This document shows, in pieces, positions 38,280-45,300 of a stretch of 64,000 bases of DNA. The notes beneath the pieces are model-generated. The model worked only from the letters and a program-made list of their open reading frames with translations. It did no database searches and was not told the origin of the DNA. The number at the start of each line of letters is the position of its first letter. Positions within the stretch are counted from its first letter, which is position 1. A program made the translations under genes and the position numbers. This stretch comes from Curtobacterium sp. PhB115 (GTDB taxonomy: Bacteria > Actinomycetota > Actinomycetes > Actinomycetales > Microbacteriaceae): assembly GCF_003752025.1 (NCBI RefSeq), contig NZ_RJKR01000005.1, forward strand, positions 124,001 through 188,000, read 5' to 3'.

Positions 38280-38836
38280 CGGAGTGCTCCCGTCGGTCGG
38301 AGGGACCGGTACTCGGTGACGCGGGCGGTGCAGCGCCAGACGACGGCACCGACGACCGCGGCGGTGCAGACCCCCGCGATGACGAGGAACCACGCGGACG
38401 TGCCGTCGGTCCCGGTGCCGATCGCGTGCGCGAGCGCGATCGGCCACATCGCGTAGGCCGCCCAGTGCACGGCCCGGAACACCCGCGGGCCGAGCACCCG
38501 TCGCAGCAGTGCGGTCACGACGAGCACCACGAGCAAGTCGACCGCGAGGGTCCCGAGGCCGAGCCAGAACCACCGGTAGGCGCCGACGAACGGCACGACG
38601 GTGTCGACGAGCCGGAGTTCGGCCTCGGTGTCGAGCAGCAGCGTCACCACGTGCACGACGACGAGCACGGTCGAGGCCAGGGCCACGTCCCGGTGCACGA
38701 GTTGCACGGCGAACCGCGGCAGGCCCGGGAGCGGTCGGGCACCGCGCGTCACGATGCCGAGCAGGACCGTGAGGGTGAGGAGCAGGACCGCCGCGACGCC
38801 CATGCCGCGGCCGATCACCCAGAGCGCGGTGTCCAT
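38276..38836 (-). CDS. Ferric-reductase-like transmembrane heme protein
   Basis: A 186-aa membrane protein with about five membrane segments. Two histidine pairs suited to bind two stacked b hemes are visible: H48/H62 (VHRDVAL, VVVHVV) and H124/H137 (AVHWAAY, ALAHAI). The cytoplasmic NAD(P)H/FAD domain of full ferric reductases is absent, so electrons must come from another protein, most simply the NuoF-like protein/ferredoxin pair. ATG shares one base with the apbE stop (TGATG). Confidence 0.85.
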   Translation of the reverse strand: MDTALWVIGRGMGVAAVLLLTLTVLLGIVTRGARPLPGLPRFAVQLVHRDVALASTVLVVVHVVTLLLDTEAELRLVDTVVPFVGAYRWFWLGLGTLAVDLLVVLVVTALLRRVLGPRVFRAVHWAAYAMWPIALAHAIGTGTDGTSAWFLVIAGVCTAAVVGAVVWRCTARVTEYRSLRPTGALR

Positions 38837-39816
38837 CAGGCGGCCCGCTCGTCGTTCGTCTGTTCGTCGGCCGACTGCGCGTCGTCCGCCTGTTCGTCGG
38901 CCGGCTGTTCCGGCCACCCGCCGAGCCGGACCACCGATCCGTCGGCGCCCACGAGCCGCGCCGCGCGTCCGCTCTGGCGGAGCCACGCGAGGGCGCCGTG
39001 CCCGCGGACGACCGCTGCCGTGGTCATCGTGTTCGCGGTGACGCACGACGGCGCGACGACCGTCACCGACCGCCAGACCGGGTCGGCCGGCAGCCCCCAG
39101 CGCGGGTCCAGGATGTGGTGCCGCGCGGTGCCGTCCTGCTCCCAGCGGCGCTTCTGCGTGCTCGAGGTCGCGACGGACCACCCGGAGGCGATCCGCACGT
39201 GGTCGACGGGGTCGCCGTCGAGGTCCTGCACACGCACCTGCCAGCCGCCGGTCGGATCCGGGCCGGCGGTCGCGACGTCACCACCGAGCGAGACGAGCGC
39301 GCCGATGCCGAGCCGTGCCGTGATGCTCGTCGCGGCCATGTCGGCGGCGGCGGCCTTCGCGACGGCGCCGAGGTCGAGGACGACTCCCTCCGGCACGCGG
39401 AGGAAGGTGCCGGAGAGCAGGATCCGCTGCCACGCCGGGCGGTCGTCGAGCGACCGGGCGAGGGCCTCCGGGGTCGGCACCGGCGGGGCGTCGGCGAACG
39501 CGGCGTCGTACCCGAGGGACACCATCCGGCGACCGAGGGTCGGGTCGACGTCCCCGTCGGTGAGCCGCGCGGCGTCGATCGCCTGGTGCACGAGCGCCGC
39601 GAGGAGCGGGGAGACCTCGGTGCCCCGGACGAGGTCGTCGGCCAGCACCGTGAGCTCGGAGTCGCTGCGGAACCGGCTGCACGCTGCGTCGACGGCGGCG
39701 GTGACCTCGCGGACGCACGACTCGGCGGCGGCGAGGTGGCGGCGGTCCCGGTGGTCGAGGACGACGCGGGCGGTGGTGGTCCAGAGCTCCCACTCGGCGG
39801 CGGCACGCACGGTCAC
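38836..39816 (-). CDS. FAD:protein FMN transferase (ApbE family)
   Basis: ApbE-type enzymes attach FMN covalently to Thr/Ser of extracytoplasmic redox proteins. This 326-aa protein has CSRFRSDSEL, VVLDLGAVAKA, SLGGDVA and HHILDPRWG. The Mg-site motif, usually A-D-x-x-x-T, reads TANTMTT here, with Asn for Asp. No clear signal peptide or lipobox is seen. A Gln/Asp/Glu/Ala-rich tail ends the protein. GTG start overlaps the upstream gene as GTGA. Its presence predicts a flavinylated partner, but none with the usual FMN-binding domain is in the window. Confidence 0.88.
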   Translation of the reverse strand: MTVRAAAEWELWTTTARVVLDHRDRRHLAAAESCVREVTAAVDAACSRFRSDSELTVLADDLVRGTEVSPLLAALVHQAIDAARLTDGDVDPTLGRRMVSLGYDAAFADAPPVPTPEALARSLDDRPAWQRILLSGTFLRVPEGVVLDLGAVAKAAAADMAATSITARLGIGALVSLGGDVATAGPDPTGGWQVRVQDLDGDPVDHVRIASGWSVATSSTQKRRWEQDGTARHHILDPRWGLPADPVWRSVTVVAPSCVTANTMTTAAVVRGHGALAWLRQSGRAARLVGADGSVVRLGGWPEQPADEQADDAQSADEQTNDERAA

Positions 39817-40160
39817 GATCCCGTCGTCGTGGTGTCGGACGAGCCGCCGGTGGTGCCCTGCGAGACGCCGGTGTCGCTGCTGCTGGTGCTGCCGCTGTCG
39901 CTGCCGGTGTCGCTCTCGGTCGAGCTGCTGCTGTCGCTGCCCGTGTCGCTCTCGGTCGCGGTACTGCTGCTGCCGCCACTGTCGGTGTCCGTCGAGGTGC
40001 TCGTCGACGAGTCCGTGGTCGTGTCCGTGGTCGAGCTGCTGGACTGCTCGTGCCCGAACCACAGCCCCGCGCCCGTGACCATCGCCACCACGAGCCCGCC
40101 CACGCTGACGAGCGCACTCGTGATCCTGGCGGATCGTCTGCCGTTGCCCCTGGTGTCCAT
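39813..40160 (-). CDS. Membrane-anchored Ser/Thr/Asp-rich protein of the flavin operon
   Basis: First gene of the apbE operon (115 aa). A basic N-terminus, one membrane segment (about 13-36, ending GAGLWFGHEQ) and then 76 residues made almost only of Ser, Thr, Asp, Gly and Glu, with a repeated ESDTGSDS. In related operons this position holds an FMN-binding protein whose N-terminus looks just like this anchor plus linker, but here the frame stops before any FMN-binding domain and lacks the usual S-G-A-T flavinylation motif. It may be a truncated carrier, or a carrier with another attachment site. ATG 40160 has a perfect AGGAGG site. Confidence 0.8.
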   Translation of the reverse strand: MDTRGNGRRSARITSALVSVGGLVVAMVTGAGLWFGHEQSSSSTTDTTTDSSTSTSTDTDSGGSSSTATESDTGSDSSSSTESDTGSDSGSTSSSDTGVSQGTTGGSSDTTTTGS

Positions 40161-40304
40161 CGGTCCTCCTCGTCGTCGTGACGAGGTTCGCGAGCGGACC
40201 GGTGAACGAGCCGCGGACCAGCCGCACTCCAGCCCCACGAACCCTGTGCTGCTCCTAAGAGCCGCGACAGGGCGGCGACAGGGCCGCGACGCGTCGGCTG
40301 AGGG

Positions 40305-40940
40305 CTAGTGGCCGAGTCCGCCGAGCATGGACGCGAAATCGGGGGTCGCGGGGAGCGCGTCGGCTTCCTGCGGGGTCCGCCTGGAGGCCCGGATCGCCCA
40401 CGCCAGGTCGGCTCCGGCCCGGCGGATGCGGCCGTCCAGAGCCGCGGAGTCGCCCTCGCTCCCCCAGTCGTCCGTCGCGGCGAAGACGCCGGTCGGCACC
40501 ACGGCTGCGCGGAGGTACGCGAAGACCGGGCGCAGGGCGTGGTCGATCGCGAGCGAGTGCCGCGAGGTCCCGCCGGTCGCGCCGAGCAGGACGGGCATGT
40601 CGGCCATCGAGTCCTTGTCGAGGACGTCCAGGAACGACTTCGCGAGCCCGCTCACACCAGCGGTGAAGATCGGCGTGACGAACACGAGCGCGTCGGCCTC
40701 CACCACCGCGGCCATCGCGGCGGAGAGCGCCGGCGCCGCGAACCCGGTGAGCATGGCGTCCGTGATCTCGTGCGCCAGCGGACGGAGGTCGACGTGCAGG
40801 ACGCGGGGCGCGCCTCCAGGCAGGCCCGAGGCGTCCGGAGCTGCCAGCGATGCGGCGGCGGCCTCGGCGAGCCGGTCGGCGAGCAGGCGGGTGGAGCTGG
40901 GCTCGGAGAGTCCGGCGGAGACGACGGCGATGGTGGTCAT
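40305..40940 (-). CDS. NAD(P)H-dependent FMN reductase (CE1759-like)
   Basis: A 211-aa flavodoxin-fold reductase of the NADPH-dependent FMN reductase family. N-terminal MTTIAVVSAGLSEPSSTRLL forms the phosphate loop, FVTPIFTAGVSGLAKSFLD and LLGATGGTSRHSLAIDHALR are typical of the CE1759 group. It stands 144 nt upstream of the flavin operon in the same direction and may supply reduced flavin. ATG 40940 with GGGAAG upstream; a palindromic GATGC...GCATC lies at about 40958-40982. Confidence 0.88.
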   Translation of the reverse strand: MTTIAVVSAGLSEPSSTRLLADRLAEAAAASLAAPDASGLPGGAPRVLHVDLRPLAHEITDAMLTGFAAPALSAAMAAVVEADALVFVTPIFTAGVSGLAKSFLDVLDKDSMADMPVLLGATGGTSRHSLAIDHALRPVFAYLRAAVVPTGVFAATDDWGSEGDSAALDGRIRRAGADLAWAIRASRRTPQEADALPATPDFASMLGGLGH

Positions 40941-41030
40941 GATGCTTCCCGACTTTCGATGCGTTTGCATGAACATAGCATCCAACCGGGCACCCTGCGC
41001 AAGCATTCCCAGCGTCCGGCACGCCGCCCG

Positions 41031-41460
41031 GTGCGAGGTCCCGCGCACCGTGCGACCCGCGCAGGCTCGCACACTGCAAGGAACCTCGCACCGTGCGCCG
41101 CGGCCACACGCGCACCTCGCACCGTGCGACCCCGGGGACCCCGGGGACCCCGGGGACCCCGGGGCACGCCGCACGCCGCCGGCGCCTCACGGTCCGCGCC
41201 GTGCGAGGTCCCGCGCACCGTGCGACCCGCGCAGGCTCGCACACTGCAAGGACCCTCGCACCGTGCGCCGCACCCCCACGCGCACCTCGCACCGTGCGAC
41301 CCGGAGCCCCGTCGCCCGCCGCCCGCCGCACGCCGCCCGCGCCGCACGGTCCGCACCGTGCGAGGTCCCGCGCACCGTGCGACCCGCGCACGCCCGCACA
41401 CCGCAAGGAACCTCGCACCGTGCGCCGCACCCCCCACACGCGCACCTCGCACCGTGCGCC
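41031..41460. repeat. Three-copy palindrome-rich non-coding array
   Basis: Three direct copies of a ~103-bp unit (41031-41134, 41201-41303, 41358-41460) separated by 54-67 bp. Each starts GTGCGAGGTCCCGCGCACCG and holds three CGCACCGTGCG palindromes plus inverted GTGCGAGGT/ACCTCGCAC. The copies agree at most positions. No frame across it has conserved features. With flanks it makes the longest gene-free stretch in the window (40941-41586). Confidence 0.9.
41131..41164. repeat. Tandem 9-bp repeat inside the array
   Basis: Nearly four copies of CCGGGGACC, lying between array units 1 and 2. Confidence 0.9.
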
Positions 41461-41513
41461 CCGGAGCCCCAGGCGCACGCCGCCCCGGGAAGGCAGAACG
41501 CCCGGGGAACGGA

Positions 41514-41550
41514 GAACGCCCCGGTCCTCGTGGAGAGAACCGGGGCGTTC
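41514..41550 (-). terminator. Terminator after rpsO
   Basis: GAACGCCCCGGT pairs perfectly with ACCGGGGCGTTC (12 bp) across a 13-nt loop, 37 nt past the rpsO stop. Confidence 0.7.
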
Positions 41551-41586
41551 AGTCAAGCCGTGAGGCGTCGACGAGCGGCGCGTACC

Positions 41587-41856
41587 TTATCGGCGCAGGC
41601 CGAGGCGCTCGATGAGCGCACGGTAGCGAGCGATGTCGACGTCGGAGAGGTAACCGAGGAGACGGCGACGCTGACCGACCATGAGCAGCAGACCACGACG
41701 CGAGTGGTGGTCGTGCTTGTGCTCCTTGAGGTGCTCGTTCAGGTCGTTGATACGACGCGTCAGAACGGCGACCTGGACCTCGGGGGAACCGGTGTCGCCC
41801 GGGTGGGTCGCGTACTCTTCGATGATCTCCTGCTTGACCTTCGCGTCAAGTGCCAT
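41587..41856 (-). CDS. rpsO: 30S ribosomal protein S15
   Basis: S15 (89 aa) binds the central domain of 16S rRNA. The whole family pattern is present: [50 protein letters not shown] 41856 is preceded by AAAGGGG. It usually sits directly before pnp and is co-regulated with it; here it has its own terminator and a 6.4-kb insert separates the two. Confidence 0.98.
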   Translation of the reverse strand: MALDAKVKQEIIEEYATHPGDTGSPEVQVAVLTRRINDLNEHLKEHKHDHHSRRGLLLMVGQRRRLLGYLSDVDIARYRALIERLGLRR

Positions 41857-41958
41857 GCGTAGATCCCCTTTCAGTCCGTTGCGCGGTGCCCGTACCTGAT
41901 GCACGAGCGCTCTTTGTCCGCGGCCGTTCGACGGCAACCGCGCAAGACTACCAGAGTT

Positions 41959-42405
41959 CTAGGCGGTCCTGGCGCGCAGACGGCGACGACGAGGCGCCGG
42001 CAACAGGCTGCGCACGAGCCCGACGAGCGTTGCGCCGAGCAGTCCGCCGAGGCCGTTCGAGAGCACGTCCCGGGGGTCGGCGACGCGGTACGGCAGGTAG
42101 GTCGCCTGGGCGAACTCGATGCCGGTGGACAGGACGACCGCGACGACGGCACCGAGGATCCACCACCGACGCGGCAGCCACAGCGCGGCGAGCACGCCGA
42201 CCGGCACGAACATCGCGATGTTCGCCAGGAACTCGGTGCGCTCGTAGGTGAACCACATGCCGTGCGGCAGCTGCTGCACCCAGGCGATCGCGTGCAGCAC
42301 GAGGGAGTTCTGCGCGGACGTGAACACCTGCGGGGTCAGCGTCATCCGCCAGATCACCCAGGCGTACGCCGCCGTGAGGGCGAGGAGGAGGAGTCGTCGG
42401 AACAT
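41959..42405 (-). CDS. VanZ-like membrane protein
   Basis: A 148-aa membrane protein with about four membrane segments and the VanZ pattern: TLTPQVF near the N-terminus, ANIAMFVPVGVLAALW, and STGIEFAQATYLPYRVADPRD. VanZ-like proteins affect glycopeptide susceptibility in some Gram-positives; function here is unknown. ATG 42405 is chosen since hydrophobic sequence starts there. Divergent from the GH6 gene. Confidence 0.88.
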   Translation of the reverse strand: MFRRLLLLALTAAYAWVIWRMTLTPQVFTSAQNSLVLHAIAWVQQLPHGMWFTYERTEFLANIAMFVPVGVLAALWLPRRWWILGAVVAVVLSTGIEFAQATYLPYRVADPRDVLSNGLGGLLGATLVGLVRSLLPAPRRRRLRARTA

Positions 42406-42590
42406 CGGTCCATTCTGGGGCATCCGGCTGCGCGCCCGCTGGAGCGCTCCTGGCAGAAGGCGGCACCGCACCTGAACGAACGCCCCGGGAGCCTGGGCAG
42501 GACCCGCCGACACCTGTCAGCATGGACCCGCGGGCGTGGCAGGCGCCGGCTCCACCGACACAGCACGGTCAGACCAGGGAGGACCGCCGG

Positions 42591-43670
42591 ATGCCGGAAC
42601 ACGAGGGAACCCCCACGCCACGTCGGAACGGTACGGGCGGCCGCCGCCAGTGGGTTTGGATCGCTGCGGCCGCGATCGTCGTCGCCGCGGTGGTCACGAC
42701 GCTCGTGGTCGTCGCGCCGCGGAGCGGGAAGCCCGACGGCAGCGGGACCGCGACACCGGGCGGCCGGGACGTCGCCGATCGGGAATCCGCCGCCGAGGCG
42801 TTCCCCGGCGGCCTCGCACACCAGCCGGCCGACGAGAACCAGCCGGGCATCCGCGAACGCCAGGCCCGCGCCGAGGGGCGCATCGACACCGCCGACCAGA
42901 TCAGCCGGATCGCCGACCAGCCGATCGCGACGTGGTTGACGAACACGTCCCGCTCCGAGACCCGTGCCACGATCCGAGCCGTCGTCCGGAACGCCGAACA
43001 GCAGGGTGCCACCCCGGTGTTCGTCCTCTACAACGTGCCGGACCGCGACTGCGGCAGCTACTCGAAGGGCGGCACGAGCGACGACGAGTACCTGCCATGG
43101 GTCCGCTCCGCCGTGCGGGCGATGGCGGGATCCGGTGCCGTCGTGCTCGTCGAACCCGATGCCATCGCGCAGATCCAGGTGTGCAAGCGGCTCGAGGACT
43201 CCCGGCTCCCCCTGATCCGGAAGACCGTCGACGCGCTGACAGGGCACGGGCTGACGGTGTACCTCGACGGCGGGAACGAGAACCGGGTGCCGACGGCGAC
43301 GATGGCCGACTGGCTCCGGCAGGCCGGGGTCGACCAGGTGCAGGGCTTCTTCACGAACGTGTCGAACTTCTACCGCGTCGACCAGGAGCGTGCGTACGCC
43401 GACGAGCTCGCCGACCGGATCGGCGGGGACCCCCACTTCGTCATCGACGTCTCCCGGAACGGGCAGGGGTGGCGCGGCACGTGGTGCAACCCCGACGGAG
43501 CCGGCCTCGGCCAGGAACCGCACGTCACCGGCGGTACGACCCGCCTCGACGCCCTGCTCTGGGTGAAGACCCCCGGACTGAGCGACGGCACCTGCAACGG
43601 CGGTCCGGCGGCCGGGCAGTGGTGGGAGTCCTACGCGCTCGGGCTGGTCGAGAACCGCAAGCGCGACTGA
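42591..43670 (+). CDS. Glycoside hydrolase family 6 (endoglucanase/cellobiohydrolase)
   Basis: A 359-aa cellulase-family enzyme anchored by an N-terminal membrane segment (about 21-42) with a basic cytoplasmic start. GH6 signatures: YNVPDRDCGSYSKGG (147-161, with D153), VVLVEPDAIA with the likely acid D190, YLDGGNENR, DVSRNGQGWRGTWCNPDGAG and LWVKTPGLSDG. Predicted to hydrolyse beta-1,4-glucan outside the cell. ATG 42591 has GGGAGG upstream; an earlier in-frame ATG (42522) is less likely. No carbohydrate-binding module. Followed after 40 nt by the M4 protease. Confidence 0.93.
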   Translation: MPEHEGTPTPRRNGTGGRRQWVWIAAAAIVVAAVVTTLVVVAPRSGKPDGSGTATPGGRDVADRESAAEAFPGGLAHQPADENQPGIRERQARAEGRIDTADQISRIADQPIATWLTNTSRSETRATIRAVVRNAEQQGATPVFVLYNVPDRDCGSYSKGGTSDDEYLPWVRSAVRAMAGSGAVVLVEPDAIAQIQVCKRLEDSRLPLIRKTVDALTGHGLTVYLDGGNENRVPTATMADWLRQAGVDQVQGFFTNVSNFYRVDQERAYADELADRIGGDPHFVIDVSRNGQGWRGTWCNPDGAGLGQEPHVTGGTTRLDALLWVKTPGLSDGTCNGGPAAGQWWESYALGLVENRKRD

Positions 43671-43710
43671 GCCCGGTCGGGATGTCGGCGCCCGGTGCCA
43701 GCATGGGCGC

Positions 43711-44760
43711 ATGACCCCGACCGACAGCCGACGCTCCGTCGTCCCGCCGTACCTGCTCCGCGCCGTCGCTGCCGCGTCCGGGTTCCCGCGTGCGGCCGAG
43801 GCGGCGCGCACGGCCCTGGCGTCCCTCGCGCTCGTGCAGACCCCGAAGCACGAACACCTGGTCGCACCGCGCGGGGTCAGTGGCACCGTCGACCGGTCAC
43901 CGCAGCGCACGATCTCGGATGCCCGAGGCACCACGACCCTGCCCGGCACGGTCGTCCGGCGCGAGGGCGAGGCGGACACCGGAGACGTCGCGGTGGACGA
44001 GGCGTACGCCGGCCTCGGCGCCACCCATGCCTTCTGGCTCGACGTGTTCGGGCGGGTGTCGATCGACGGCGCGGGGCTCCCCCTCGACGCCACGGTGCAC
44101 TACGGGCAGGACTACGACAACGCCTACTGGGACGGCAGCCGGATGGTGTTCGGCGACGGTGACGACGAGGTGTTCCGGCGCTTCACGATCGCGCTCGACG
44201 TCATCGGGCACGAGCTCGCGCACGGCGTGACGCAGTACACCGCCGACCTGACGTACCAGGGGCAGTCCGGTGCGCTCAACGAGTCGGTCAGCGACGTCTT
44301 CGGCTCGCTGGTCGCCCAGTACGCCGCCGGCCAGACGGCCGAGCAGGCGAGCTGGCTCATCGGCGAGGGGCTCTTCACGGACGCCGTGCACGGCGTAGCA
44401 CTGCGGTCGATGCGCGCGCCGGGCACGGCGTACGACGACCCGGTGCTCGGCAAGGACCCGCAGCCCGCGACGATGGCCGACTACCTCGAGACCACCGACG
44501 ACCAGGGCGGGGTGCACACGAACTCCGGCATCCCGAACCACGCCTTCTTCCTGGCGGCGACGGCCATCGGCGGGTACGCGTGGCAGGGCGCAGGGGCGGT
44601 CTGGTGGGACGCACTCACCTCGGACACGGTGACCGCCTCGATCGACTTCGCCGGGTTCGCCGCCGTCACGGTCGACGTCGCCGGGTCCCGCTTCGGTGCG
44701 GGTTCGGCGCAGCAGAGCGCCGTGCAGGACGCCTGGCGGACGGTCGGTGTCCTCGACTGA
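43711..44760 (+). CDS. M4-family metalloprotease, protealysin type
   Basis: A 349-aa thermolysin-family zinc protease. HELAH (167-171) and NESVSD (190-195) give the zinc ligands and catalytic Glu; HTNSGIPNHAFF contains the proton-donor His. There is no signal peptide; the short N-terminal segment with VPPYLL matches the brief propeptide of protealysin-like enzymes, which lack the long FTP propeptide. The next gene encodes an emfourin-like inhibitor, the standard pairing for this group. Confidence 0.94.
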   Translation: MTPTDSRRSVVPPYLLRAVAAASGFPRAAEAARTALASLALVQTPKHEHLVAPRGVSGTVDRSPQRTISDARGTTTLPGTVVRREGEADTGDVAVDEAYAGLGATHAFWLDVFGRVSIDGAGLPLDATVHYGQDYDNAYWDGSRMVFGDGDDEVFRRFTIALDVIGHELAHGVTQYTADLTYQGQSGALNESVSDVFGSLVAQYAAGQTAEQASWLIGEGLFTDAVHGVALRSMRAPGTAYDDPVLGKDPQPATMADYLETTDDQGGVHTNSGIPNHAFFLAATAIGGYAWQGAGAVWWDALTSDTVTASIDFAGFAAVTVDVAGSRFGAGSAQQSAVQDAWRTVGVLD

Positions 44761-44787
44761 GCGCACGACCCGGCGTACGGTCGGGGC

Positions 44788-45078
44788 ATGCACATCGACG
44801 TCCGCCGTTCCGGGGGCTTCGCCGGCACCACGCGGCGCTGGGAGGTCGACACCGATGCGTCCGACGACCCCGGCGAGTGGTCCGAGGTGCTCGATGCCCT
44901 GCCGCAGCAGGAGCCAGGTGCCCCGACGCCCGAGGCCGTCCCGGCGCGGCCGGTTCCCGACGACTTCACGTGGACCATCACGGTGGCGCGCACGACGGTG
45001 ACGATCCCGGGCAGCCGCCTCGACGGTCCGTGGGCCGACCTGGTCGCGCGCGTGCGGTCCGCGGGCCACCAGTCCTGA
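44788..45078 (+). CDS. Emfourin-like protealysin inhibitor
   Basis: A 96-aa protein starting MHIDVRRSGGFAGTTRRWEV, matching emfourin, the small inhibitor encoded next to protealysin-like M4 proteases. The lone-standing RSGGFAG segment is the conserved core, and a second block (WTITVARTTVTIPGSRLDG) ends it. It starts 27 nt after the protease stop, so both are likely co-expressed to keep the cytoplasmic protease silent. Confidence 0.87.
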   Translation: MHIDVRRSGGFAGTTRRWEVDTDASDDPGEWSEVLDALPQQEPGAPTPEAVPARPVPDDFTWTITVARTTVTIPGSRLDGPWADLVARVRSAGHQS

Positions 45079-45119
45079 GACGGGAGGCCCGTGGCGGGCC
45101 CGCCACGAGCCTCCCGTCC
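45078..45119. terminator. GGAGGC palindrome (family A) after emfourin gene
   Basis: GACGGGAGGC pairs with CCTCCCGTCC, enclosing GTGGCGGGCCCGCCAC, itself a perfect palindrome. It overlaps the emfourin stop and lies between convergent genes. Confidence 0.75.
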
Positions 45120-45147
45120 GCCCCGCGCCGACGCCACCACCTGCGGA

Positions 45148-45202
45148 TCGTGAGCAGGAATGGTCGCGACCACGCTGGCGACCCGACCGTTCCTGCTCAC
45201 GA
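45148..45202. repeat. Palindrome family B, copy 2
   Basis: TCGTGAGCAGGAATGGTCG and its near-complement CGACCGTTCCTGCTCACGA enclose a short centre. Same arms as at 11055 and 53312. It directly follows a family A element. Confidence 0.85.
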
Positions 45203-45222
45203 AGTGGCGCGGGGGCGCGAGC

Positions 45223-45272
45223 GACGCGGCGCACGCGGCGCACGCGGCGCACGCGGCGCACGCGGCGCACGC
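45223..45272. repeat. Tandem 9-bp repeat (CGCGGCGCA)
   Basis: About five copies of CGCGGCGCA between palindrome B2 and the end of helD. Confidence 0.85.
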
Positions 45273-45300
45273 GCGGGGACGGTCACGCCCCGAGCGCGCG

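Noticed and set aside
40376..40392. Copy of the GGAGGC repeat inside the FMN reductase gene
   Set aside because: CTGGAGGCCCGGATC is ordinary coding sequence without the matching second arm.
41031..41460. CRISPR array
   Set aside because: Units are about 103 bp, only three copies, spacers are GC-rich and repeat-like, and no cas genes are near.
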